Part shown: one piece after another, positions 24,863 to 31,193 of the stretch | How the letters are laid out: each line of letters starts with the position of its first letter | How positions within the stretch are numbered: position 1 is the stretch's first letter | NCBI GenBank assembly: GCA_913060875.1 | Contig: CAJXSL010000002.1 | Location: 186,001 to 250,000, forward strand | Source of the DNA: an uncultured Desulfobacteraceae bacterium | GTDB taxonomy: Bacteria; Desulfobacterota; Desulfobacteria; Desulfobacterales; UBA5852 | Reading direction: 5' to 3' | DNA: 64,000 bases | Notes under the pieces: model-generated | What the model was told of the DNA's origin: nothing | What the model saw: only the letters and a program-made list of their open reading frames with translations | Database searches by the model: none | Translations under genes and position numbers: made by a program

Positions 24863-25194
24863 GCTATATATCTATTGTTGGGACCAATACCTCTTTCACA
24901 AACCCAACCTTCTTGAAGAAATGATCGGTAGTAATCATCAAATTCCGATGCATCTTCGTCTTCAAAGGAATACATCCTATTATCTATATTTTCTAATAGA
25001 TCTGTCATGATTTCTATTTCGCCAGATTCCCTATAAGTGACATCTATAACTTTGAATCCGAAATAATCTCCCATCTCAGTGTTCTTGAATTTCACATACT
25101 CACCAATTCTTGGCACTACGGGCATGTCGATTATTTTGGTCAAATGTGCCCATTTCGATTTAGTCGAAAGATAGATATTGAAACGAATTTTCAT
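24844..25194 (-). CDS. cassette protein, soluble acidic, unknown
   Basis: ATG 25194 (MKIRFNIY) is preferred to the track start. The 116-residue soluble protein has a beta-rich N-terminal half (IPRIGEYVKF-like spacing with FGFKVIDVTYRESGEIEI). An acidic stretch (FEDEDASEFDDYY) and a short aromatic tail follow; the tail reaches 19 bases into attC 21. The N-terminal part recalls small proteins annotated only as hypothetical in cassettes. The function is unknown. Confidence 0.58.
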   Translation of the reverse strand: MKIRFNIYLSTKSKWAHLTKIIDMPVVPRIGEYVKFKNTEMGDYFGFKVIDVTYRESGEIEIMTDLLENIDNRMYSFEDEDASEFDDYYRSFLQEGWVCERGIGPNNRYIAPNKAN

Positions 25195-25207
25195 TATAAT
25201 TCCTGAC

Positions 25208-25265
25208 ACCTAACGGTTAAACTTATCATTCGCTGAAAGCGATCTGGTACAGTGATTTGTTATGC
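25208..25265 (-). repeat. attC site 22
   Basis: A short site, 58 bp: ACCTAAC and GTTATGC with loop TTCGCTGAAAGCGA; the arms are weak. Confidence 0.65.
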
Positions 25266-25289
25266 CGTTTTTGCCGTTATTCTTTGAAT

Positions 25290-25769
25290 TTAAAAAGTCT
25301 CGGTATGAATTCTTTTTCCACAATTTTTACATACCGGCGATGTAAAATAGAGTAGTACCAATACGAACAAAATCATCCACATAAAGTCGATCAAAAGAAG
25401 ACCTATGATTATGACGAGGCCCACGATGAAAGCGAGAAACCCAACTGCTGTCGATAATAGCGAAAGCGGCCTCTTATTAGGTTGATACGACCCACAAAAA
25501 GGACAGATAGCAATTTCACATTTTCTGCAATGATTTTTGTGCTTCAACTTCTCGCCACAACCTGGGCACAGGCTTGGCAAACAATCGTTACAAAGGAATT
25601 TCGATGGACCATGAACTAAAAAAACATATACGCCGAGTCCAGCTATTGAAATCATGGAAATTCCGAATAAATAGACCAAAGGAATAGTCAATCCAAAAAG
25701 AATATAGGCCGCGGTATTGCCGTTCAATCCGTCGGTTATTTTTTTACATTTGCTACACGTGACCTTCAC
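25290..25769 (-). CDS. cassette protein, multi-zinc-ribbon membrane protein
   Basis: The 159-residue product alternates zinc-binding pairs and hydrophobic helices. An N-terminal CSKCKK is followed by two helices (about 20-52) and a block of pairs (CNDCLPSLCPGCGEKL, CRKCEIAICPFCG). Two more helices (about 105-145) and a final CKNCGKR close the protein. Four or more CxxC pairs suggest at least two zinc ions. It is the most elaborate of the zinc-ribbon plus membrane cassettes in this array. The function is unknown. Confidence 0.65.
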   Translation of the reverse strand: MKVTCSKCKKITDGLNGNTAAYILFGLTIPLVYLFGISMISIAGLGVYVFLVHGPSKFLCNDCLPSLCPGCGEKLKHKNHCRKCEIAICPFCGSYQPNKRPLSLLSTAVGFLAFIVGLVIIIGLLLIDFMWMILFVLVLLYFTSPVCKNCGKRIHTETF

Positions 25770-25811
25770 GGATCTATCCGGTTTCCATTTCAGTTGTTAA
25801 TTATTTAGCGG

Positions 25812-25884
25812 CATAACGACCAAGCTGAGACGCGGAAAACGCGCCAGCGTTTTCCCGTCGATTTCTCAAGCGCCTTGTTCTGCT
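25812..25884 (-). repeat. attC site 23
   Basis: A-type site, 73 bp: GCATAAC, CCAAGCTGAGACGCGGAAAACGCG, CGTTTTCCCGTCGATTTCTCAAGCG, GTTCTGC. Confidence 0.9.
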
Positions 25885-26321
25885 CTTTCTTGAATTATTT
25901 TTCCAAGCCTGCAACACAACCAACTTCCATCGGGCAAAAATAGTGTCCAATCAGGTTGCCCCTTATATGAGTTAAATGAAGCAACTCTTAAATTTGGTGT
26001 GAGAGAAATCACCAATTCAGGTAGTTTCCCTATAAATTCTATATTTTTAACACTTTCACCAATCAAATGTTTTATTTGGTTCTCAATACGTTGGTAGCTA
26101 CAAAAGCTTCCGAACCAGATTGATCTTGGCTTTTCAACCCTCCAATCACAATCCAACATTAAAGAAAACTCTCCTTGTGGGTGATTTTTTCCACGTAGTT
26201 TTTTCAATTTACCAAATTCTAAAAACAATGCGCTGCCATGCCCACGCCAAACATAACTAATAGGAAGGCCAATCATTGGCTCATACAAATATTTCAAGTG
26301 TGTATGATCTGATTTTTTCAT
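25866..26321 (-). CDS. cassette protein, soluble, unknown
   Basis: This 151-residue soluble protein opens with a basic segment and a conserved-looking IGLPISYVWRGHGSALFLEFG. It continues with beta-strands, including FGSFCSYQRIENQI, and ends PDWTLFLPDGSWLCC plus an attC-encoded tail (ERAEQGA). The closing DWTLFLPDGSW phrase is typical of a family of hypothetical proteins I have seen among cassettes and immunity-like genes, but I cannot name a function. The C-terminal 6 residues are attC-encoded. Confidence 0.6.
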   Translation of the reverse strand: MKKSDHTHLKYLYEPMIGLPISYVWRGHGSALFLEFGKLKKLRGKNHPQGEFSLMLDCDWRVEKPRSIWFGSFCSYQRIENQIKHLIGESVKNIEFIGKLPELVISLTPNLRVASFNSYKGQPDWTLFLPDGSWLCCRLGKIIQERAEQGA

Positions 26322-26324
26322 GAA

Positions 26325-26392
26325 GCAGAACGCTCTGACTTACAGGTGAGGGCCACGTAGTGGCCCGAATCCTTTACAGGCAGTTGTTATGT
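26325..26392 (-). repeat. attC site 24
   Basis: B-type site, 68 bp: GCAGAAC, CTGACTTACAGGTGAGGGCC, GTAGTGGCCCGAATCCTTTACAGGCAG, GTTATGT. Confidence 0.88.
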
Positions 26393-26394
26393 TT

Positions 26395-26706
26395 TTAAGA
26401 CTTTAATTTTGCATGACAGTAAGGACATTTTTTGGGCACAGCCATTAAAAGATTTAGAATGGGTTTTTCACAATTTGGGCATTTAACTTTTCGCAAACTC
26501 ATGCTCCAGTACATACCATTCCCAACCGCAATGACTAAAAGAAGCCAAAAAATATATATCGGCATTCCAATTTTCGCATAAATCCCAGGTAAGATCATAA
26601 ATGCGGCACCTGATATGCAAAAATATTTTATCCTTTTCAGGATATCTGGAATCACTTGCCTTTCCACAGTTTCAGTACAATCAGGTGGATAAGGAGAATA
26701 ATTCAT
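26395..26706 (-). CDS. cassette protein, two-TM plus C-terminal zinc ribbon
   Basis: The 103-residue product has a soluble N-terminus with CTETVERQVIPDILKRI, two hydrophobic helices (about 28-44 and 49-68), and a zinc ribbon (VKCPNCEKPI and KCPYCHAKL). It resembles the 21271-21603 cassette in layout, and the two may play related roles, although their sequences differ. It should be an inner-membrane protein with a cytoplasmic ribbon. Confidence 0.65.
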   Translation of the reverse strand: MNYSPYPPDCTETVERQVIPDILKRIKYFCISGAAFMILPGIYAKIGMPIYIFWLLLVIAVGNGMYWSMSLRKVKCPNCEKPILNLLMAVPKKCPYCHAKLKS

Positions 26707-26764
26707 CCTTTAAATTTCTCGTTTCATTTGTGGGTGCTATATTTCTGCAGAAAAATAATTTAAA

Positions 26765-26834
26765 ACATAACGCCTAAGCTGAGACGCGGAAAGCGCGCCA
26801 GTGTTTTTGCGTCGATTCCAGCGCAAGGTTAGAC
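26765..26834 (-). repeat. attC site 25
   Basis: A-type site, 70 bp: ACATAAC, CTAAGCTGAGACGCGG, TTTTGCGTCGATTCCAGCG, GTTAGAC. Confidence 0.9.
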
Positions 26835-26849
26835 AAATTCCAAAATATT

Positions 26850-27497
26850 TTAATTAATGCTAATGGAATTGATGATGCTCTCGAGCTTGTTTAAGTCAGA
26901 ATCATTTGAATATTTCAAACCAAATATAAGCGCATATCCATTCAAAATAGAAACATACTGCTTTGATCTGTAAATATCACTTCCAAATATGATTTCCGTT
27001 TCTAGTACATCAAATTTTATACTATCAATTTGTACCTCGTAAATTTCGTTTGGAAATGAAAATTCATATTTACTTAATTCCATCATTTTTTTTGTATGAT
27101 AATGGTAATCTTCCCCTTTCACTATGCCGGGGAAGTGGCTAACATTTTCAGCTACAATTAAAAAATGAGGATTCGATGAGACTGGAGATCCTGGAGGATG
27201 CTCAGATAATGAAAACAACTTCAAATTCTTAACATCCACATCATCCACAGCAGCTTGTAGATTTTCATTGTTTTTAAAGGCCATTTTCAACCATTTTTTA
27301 CTTTCTTCTGCACGACTTCTCTCATCAATAACATACCAAGAGCCAGGAAATGGGACCTTTAAATTAAAATAGGTATTGGTATAGACATTTTGGTTTATAT
27401 TCCCAAAATCGATCGCTTTTTTTTGTTTGTTAGCGCAACCCAAAAAATTTAAAATTATTACTGAACAAACTAATATTGACGCCGTTCTCCTTACCAT
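26850..27497 (-). CDS. cassette lipoprotein, unknown
   Basis: This 215-residue predicted lipoprotein has a basic start (MVRR), a hydrophobic core and lipobox NFLGC (Cys21). The mature region begins with a polar linker. It then has FNLKVPFPGSWYVIDERS, a phrase typical of small PsbP/DUF-like beta-sandwich proteins, and further strands. No catalytic motif is visible. It is probably periplasm-facing. It forms a single-gene cassette with attC 25. Confidence 0.62.
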   Translation of the reverse strand: MVRRTASILVCSVIILNFLGCANKQKKAIDFGNINQNVYTNTYFNLKVPFPGSWYVIDERSRAEESKKWLKMAFKNNENLQAAVDDVDVKNLKLFSLSEHPPGSPVSSNPHFLIVAENVSHFPGIVKGEDYHYHTKKMMELSKYEFSFPNEIYEVQIDSIKFDVLETEIIFGSDIYRSKQYVSILNGYALIFGLKYSNDSDLNKLESIINSISIN

Positions 27498-27528
27498 CTC
27501 ACCCCCTTCATTCCTAATATGTTCACAT

Positions 27529-27586
27529 GTCTAACGACTTGGCTTTGTGGAGAGGGAACCGAATCCACAACAGCCAAAGGTTAGAT
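27529..27586 (-). repeat. attC site 26
   Basis: A short C-type site, 58 bp: GTCTAAC, CTTGGCTTTGTGG, CCGAATCCACAACAGCCAA, GTTAGAT; the right arm carries the extra bases. Confidence 0.85.
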
Positions 27587-28075
27587 TGTGGATTTTAAAT
27601 GCTCTCGTATAATTTGTTCAATATGATCCCACTCTTTTGAGTATTTCTCAGCTGGATACGATTCAAGAAATATTGGTTTAATTAGTTTTGCTGCCCAGGA
27701 GTCTGCATCTTTTTGTTCCTTTTTAAATTTTGGGCGTCTAACTATTTTTTGCCCCCTGATTCGGTGGTGGTATACTTCATGGGCCAAGGCTCTTAAAATT
27801 CGCCATGCAATATACATGAGGCTCTTTTTAGCCTCATCTGGCAAATCAGATAATGAATCAAGATAAAATTCTATATTGGCATGTTTAGTTCCATTAATAG
27901 GAATATACCTTGCAAAAGCCTTCGTCTCATTATCTTTATGATAGTCATTGTCGAGAAGAACAATTTTCTTTATCCCTATAAAATGTTTTTGATTAATCTT
28001 GGGAATAAACTCTTCTAAAATAGGTATAGCAGGCACCCATTTAGAATTCTCTCGATTATCTTCAAATTTTACCAT
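27581..28075 (-). CDS. cassette protein with HExxH metallopeptidase-like motif
   Basis: The 164-residue soluble product contains LAHEVYHHRIRGQK, an HExxH zinc-binding signature, followed about 25 residues later by QKDADSWAAKLI. That spacing and Asp/Ala-rich helix recall the third-ligand helix of minimal gluzincin-like proteases (DxxA-type), so a zinc hydrolase fold is plausible. No signal peptide is seen, and it appears cytoplasmic. Possible roles are a toxin, an anti-toxin protease or a regulator-cleaving peptidase; none is demonstrated. The stop TAG/TAA lies in the attC 26 box. Confidence 0.6.
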   Translation of the reverse strand: MVKFEDNRENSKWVPAIPILEEFIPKINQKHFIGIKKIVLLDNDYHKDNETKAFARYIPINGTKHANIEFYLDSLSDLPDEAKKSLMYIAWRILRALAHEVYHHRIRGQKIVRRPKFKKEQKDADSWAAKLIKPIFLESYPAEKYSKEWDHIEQIIREHLKSTI

Positions 28076-28079
28076 TGGA

Positions 28080-28137
28080 ATCTAACGCCAAGGCTTTGCG
28101 GCAAGGGAACCGCGTCCGCAACAGCCGCAGGTTATCG
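28080..28137 (-). repeat. attC site 27
   Basis: A short C-type site, 58 bp: ATCTAAC, AAGGCTTTGCGG, CCGCGTCCGCAACAGCCG, GTTATCG. Confidence 0.85.
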
Positions 28138-28138
28138 G

Positions 28139-28633
28139 CTATTTTATTGATCTGATTTCGGTGGCTTCAAGTTTAGCAAGCAATTCTCTGGCTTTTCGCG
28201 TGTCGCCATTTTTTTCATTCAAATATTTTTCCAATGCTTTCAATAATTCCATTTTTAAATTGAAAAGTTCTTGGCTACGCTTGCCAGTATAATCCGTTAA
28301 GAGTGCATAAGGCAGACCTTCAATCCACGCATCGAATTGGACTGGCTCTCTCTGAAACCAGGCAAAGGTTAAATGGGGACGATGAATAAAGGCTAAGGCA
28401 ATGCTAGGAGCAACTTCAGAGCCAATTGCACCATCACGATATTTCCAGATTTCACAAAGAGTATTTACAACAGGTACAGCTTCGAATTCTGAGCCGTTTT
28501 TTAGAACAGATTCAATTTGCTCAGTATTTTTCAAGTACCATTCGAAATTAGTACTAATGATATTTTCGTCAGCGGCAAAACAAGTGCTCGAAAATATCAT
28601 GATTGCCGATATGATAATTAAGATTCTTTTCAT
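28139..28633 (-). CDS. cassette protein, secreted helical protein, unknown
   Basis: The 164-residue product has a standard signal peptide (MKRILIIISAIMIFSSTCFAA, cleavage near Ala-Ala21). The mature part is helical, with several tryptophans and FAWFQREPVQFDAWIEGLP in the middle and a charged helical tail. No domain is recognised. It is probably periplasmic. It is a single-gene cassette whose stop is two bases from attC 27. Confidence 0.62.
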   Translation of the reverse strand: MKRILIIISAIMIFSSTCFAADENIISTNFEWYLKNTEQIESVLKNGSEFEAVPVVNTLCEIWKYRDGAIGSEVAPSIALAFIHRPHLTFAWFQREPVQFDAWIEGLPYALLTDYTGKRSQELFNLKMELLKALEKYLNEKNGDTRKARELLAKLEATEIRSIK

Positions 28634-28643
28634 TATTTATTAC

Positions 28644-28700
28644 CGATAACGTTGAACTGTGTGGCGTGATTTTAACGTCCGCACCAGTGACAGGTTATAA
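28644..28700 (-). repeat. attC site 28
   Basis: 57 bp: CGATAAC and GTTATAA around GAACTGTGTGGCG and CGTCCGCACCAGTGAC. Confidence 0.8.
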
Positions 28701-28723
28701 GTATTTATGATAGAGACATTAAA

Positions 28724-29434
28724 CTATTTGCCTCTATAGAAATCAAATTGAGCCAAATCGATTTCTTGATTAATAGCGATTTCACAAAAGTTCGTTTCAA
28801 ATTCCATGTCAGGCCAATTAGTTGTAACTTTATGAACCAAATAAGACTGAACATCTATCCAAAGATGATACTCTGTACCAGTTCGAGGATTAACGTCTTT
28901 AATATGGTAACAGTTGTGTCCCCGGATCTCTTCGTTACCTATGATTACAGGCTGATTAGGATTACCAACTAACCATCCATCCGGCTCATCCATCAACAAA
29001 CTTCCTACAATATAGGCAGCCATCAAAGAACTGCCGGTTGCTTTAGAAACTGCCGTGCCTAAACTTTTCTCAATTTCAATTTCACTGCCTGCCTTATCGT
29101 AAGTGCTTTTAGTATAGACGCCATCACTGTTCGACCAAATTACAGCATAATCGGAAAAATCAATCTCCTCTTTTTTTTGGTTTTGGGCAGGTCCCCATTT
29201 AAAAAGGAACCTGTCTGGATTAACAAAGAGCGTATAGAATATAACTTTTTTATTATCAGTTTCTACTACTCCCCAATCTTGGTAAGATTTAATCGTAGAA
29301 TAGATTGTATCAACTTGTTCAAGGATTTTTTCAGCAGATAGTTCTCTGGCATTCTCAGAATGGGCACTTGTACTAATTAAACATAGTATGAATAGAAATG
29401 CGAAAGTATGTTTGAGATGGCGTAAATGTTTCAT
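28724..29434 (-). CDS. cassette protein, LolA-like/DUF2092-like secreted protein
   Basis: The 236-residue product has a signal peptide (FAFLFILCLISTSAHS). The mature sequence has a helix (SAEKILEQVDTIYSTIKSYQDWG) leading to repeated beta-strands and YHLWIDVQSYLVHKV near the end. This is the helix-plus-sheet half-barrel order of LolA and outer-membrane-lipoprotein-carrier relatives. Family assignment is from pattern only. A periplasmic role in binding a hydrophobic ligand or lipoprotein is plausible. Confidence 0.65.
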   Translation of the reverse strand: MKHLRHLKHTFAFLFILCLISTSAHSENARELSAEKILEQVDTIYSTIKSYQDWGVVETDNKKVIFYTLFVNPDRFLFKWGPAQNQKKEEIDFSDYAVIWSNSDGVYTKSTYDKAGSEIEIEKSLGTAVSKATGSSLMAAYIVGSLLMDEPDGWLVGNPNQPVIIGNEEIRGHNCYHIKDVNPRTGTEYHLWIDVQSYLVHKVTTNWPDMEFETNFCEIAINQEIDLAQFDFYRGK

Positions 29435-29440
29435 AGTTTC

Positions 29441-29503
29441 ATATAACGTTGCTTTTCAGCGGGCGCGCGCTTTTTGCGCTCCGCTGCAAAAGCCTTGTTA
29501 GGA
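29441..29503 (-). repeat. attC site 29
   Basis: 63 bp: ATATAAC and GTTAGGA with stem GCTTTTCAGCGGGCGCGCG and TGCGCTCCGCTGCAAAAGC. Confidence 0.85.
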
Positions 29504-29962
29504 ATTTTTCATTTTTTTCCAAGTAGTTGTTCCAGATACAATAAGGCCCTGTTGGTCCACTTGATTCCAAAGGCCTTCGAAGATATCTCTTTCTACATTC
29601 AGCTTTGTGATTCCGCTTCCAGTAAGTTGATTTCTTCCAATTCCTTGAAATGTGAAGGTTAAAAAATTGGATCTTTGGATATAACCGTTCAACAACCAAT
29701 CTCCTATTCCAGGTGTATTTGCACGACCAGTTATTCGTGATCCATTGGTTTTATATATTTCGATCACATCTCTTAGAGCATCGGGGTGATTACCATCGGA
29801 TTTTTCAACATCCCAAATACAATCCCATTTACCAATCAAATCTTTGTTGTTGATTTTTTCCGATGAAAATAATCTTTTTAAATCATCAGTATATGCTTGA
29901 ATAAGCGCCCCAATAATAGCACCAGCAAACCCTATGAGCGCAGCATAGATAGCTGTATCCAT
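29498..29962 (-). CDS. first cassette protein, membrane-anchored beta-rich, unknown
   Basis: The 154-residue product has an N-terminal transmembrane helix (IYAALIGFAGAIIGALIQAY) and a basic spacer (DDLKRLFSS). A beta-rich domain follows, with LIGKWDCIWDVEKSDG near the start, reminiscent of lipocalin-like or small binding barrels in which a Trp follows a GKW motif. It is probably anchored in the membrane. The stop is in the attC 29 box GTTAGGA. It is the first cassette of the array in the direction of transcription and follows a GTTAGGA core 13 bases before the ATG. Confidence 0.62.
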   Translation of the reverse strand: MDTAIYAALIGFAGAIIGALIQAYTDDLKRLFSSEKINNKDLIGKWDCIWDVEKSDGNHPDALRDVIEIYKTNGSRITGRANTPGIGDWLLNGYIQRSNFLTFTFQGIGRNQLTGSGITKLNVERDIFEGLWNQVDQQGLIVSGTTTWKKMKNS

Positions 29963-30304
29963 CTTCTATTCCTATTCCTAACTTTAATATTATGTGGAAA
30001 GCATCATTTTAACGAAAAATACTAACTTGAGACGATTTTTTACATATTTTTTTACTGCCTCGATGGATATGCGTATACAATAACATATCAACACTTTATT
30101 TTAACAATTACATATTTTGTAGATTCTGAAAAGGCATCTTTTCCACCGAATTATCGTTCTTATGGTGCAGCACCATAAGAACGGGAAATAATTATTCTCG
30201 AGACATTATCAGTCTAACGGACTTACAACACCATGCCTATTTTTGCTTACTACATGCGTATAGATCATTACTTTTGTAACAAAAGGGGCCAAGGATTAAT
30301 GGGT
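29963..30304. other. array leading edge, AT-rich non-coding region
   Basis: There is no gene. The region contains the proposed recombination core (minus-strand GTTAGGA at 29976-29982), a long AT-rich tract and the palindrome described separately. It would hold attI and the cassette promoter if this were a complete integron, but I see no integrase gene next to it. Confidence 0.55.
30155..30183. repeat. perfect 29-bp palindrome
   Basis: CGTTCTTATGGTGC, a single A, then GCACCATAAGAACG form a 14-bp perfect inverted repeat with a one-base centre. It is too tight for a typical terminator loop and looks more like a dyad binding site or cruciform. It stands about 175 bp outside the array edge. Confidence 0.8.
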
Positions 30305-30322
30305 TCAAGGGGCCGAGGATTT
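30288..30322. repeat. R7 short CTTGAATCC-type repeat
   Basis: The stretch around GGGTTCAAGGGGCCGAGGAT belongs to a loose family of GGATTCAAGGGGTC-like runs, also seen at about 30676-30706 (other side of the next gene), 36712-36745 and 48296-48348. The two copies here bracket the four-helix-bundle gene. Confidence 0.5.
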
Positions 30323-30676
30323 AGTTTCTAAAGCTTTGATGAGTGCTTTTAACATCCTCTCGACATCTCCAATATCTTTTTTAAAAATATCTAAATCATC
30401 CTTAGCTATGAAACCTAAATCCCCTGCTAATAAAATCTGGGTTTCCAACTCGCAAACCGAACCGTATGAGATGTATAGCATCCTTGTGTAATCAGCTGTT
30501 GTCTTCCTTCCATAGCCTTCCGCAATGTTTGAAGGGATAGAAACAGCCGATCGTTTGATTTGCGAAGTAAGACCATATTTTTTTTGGTTTGGAAATTTTG
30601 CAGCTATTCCAAAAATAACCAAACAAAGTTTGTACGATTTTTGCCACACACGTAAATCTTTGTAGGATTTAAGCAT
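30305..30676 (-). CDS. four-helix bundle protein (23S rRNA IVS-type)
   Basis: ATG 30676 (MLKSYKDLRVW) gives 123 residues, the usual size; the track start would add an unrelated repeat-encoded tail. Signature phrases are KDLRVWQKSYKL near the start, QIKRSAVSIPSNIAEGYGRKTTADYTRMLYISYGSVCELETQI in the core and a final helix with VERMLKALIKALE. The family forms pentameric four-helix bundles and is found both inside rRNA intervening sequences and scattered in genomes; the molecular role is unknown. Short repeats R7 flank it, which supports spread as a small unit. Confidence 0.85.
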   Translation of the reverse strand: MLKSYKDLRVWQKSYKLCLVIFGIAAKFPNQKKYGLTSQIKRSAVSIPSNIAEGYGRKTTADYTRMLYISYGSVCELETQILLAGDLGFIAKDDLDIFKKDIGDVERMLKALIKALETKSSAP

Positions 30677-30726
30677 TTCCCTTGAATCCTTGAACCCACG
30701 ACCCCGTAAAAAATTACATTTTTTAC

Positions 30727-30939
30727 TCAACACGCCTGTATAGTAGATACAATTTGAAATCTTGCATGACCTTGGCCAATGGCAAGAACCATACCATCCT
30801 CAGCATGTCGTGAATTCAGCGGGTTACGAACCAACAAATCGCACGTTTGCACATTTTTCTGTGCACCGCGCCCTGTATCCTTGGCAGTCACACCGATGAT
30901 ATAGTTTCCGTATTTTCCGTATAACGGTTCTCTGCAAAG
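30727..30939 (-). pseudogene. remnant C-terminal coding fragment, unknown
   Basis: A minus-strand frame not in the track is open for 70 codons to a TGA at 30727-30729. It reads EPLYGKYGNYIIGVTAKDTGRG followed by CDLLVRNPLNSRHAEDGMVL and GQGHARFQI. The composition is protein-like, unlike the surrounding non-coding DNA, but no start codon with a ribosome site is present and an in-frame TAG lies just upstream. It looks like the C-terminal end of a decayed gene. The family is not recognised. Confidence 0.4.
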
Positions 30940-30957
30940 CTATAGTCAACAAGAATT

Positions 30958-31031
30958 GACCACGAAGAGCACGAAGCACACGAAGAAAAACCAGCCAGAG
31001 CATATGAATCCCTTTGTGCCCTTCGTGGTTC
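30958..31031. repeat. inverted repeat GACCACGAAG...CTTCGTGGTTC
   Basis: Left arm GACCACGAAGAGCACGAAG and right arm CTTTGTGCCCTTCGTGGTTC pair with few mismatches around a roughly 35-base loop. CCACGAAG-type inverted repeats are frequent intergenic elements in deltaproteobacterial genomes (established observation, from memory). Confidence 0.65.
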
Positions 31032-31193
31032 GAGCTGTTGCACTTATCCAAACAAGGCTTTTTCAGTAACCGCATTGCACGGTAGGGGGGCGGGACCGGC
31101 TTTCAAGAAATAACTCATTTTACGTTATCAGAAATGGGATTAAAGCACAAAGCAAAAAGGGTAAGGCCGTATCGTCATCACGCCGGCAATGCT

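Larger units (their letters stand above)
13954..29982 (-). mobile_element. integron cassette array without integrase (CALIN-type)
   Basis: There are twenty-nine attC-like sites of 45-99 bp, each bounded by RYYYAAC and GTTRRRY-type core boxes and separated by 0.25-0.7 kb cassettes. In every site I aligned, the high-coordinate arm carries an extra unpaired base and a shorter box spacer (about 5 against 6), so all sites point to the minus strand. Cassette genes lie on the minus strand except yefM-yoeB and hicAB. No tyrosine recombinase or integron integrase ORF is present anywhere in the window, and both ends of the array are inside it. The high-coordinate end is set at GTTAGGA (29976-29982, minus strand), 13 bp before the first cassette start; it is the likely recombination point. 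Confidence 0.9.

Noticed and set aside
13954-29503. CRISPR array as explanation of the repeated sequences
   Set aside because: Repeats are diverse palindromes 45-99 bp long, spaced by genes of several hundred bases and not by uniform short spacers; no cas genes are present.
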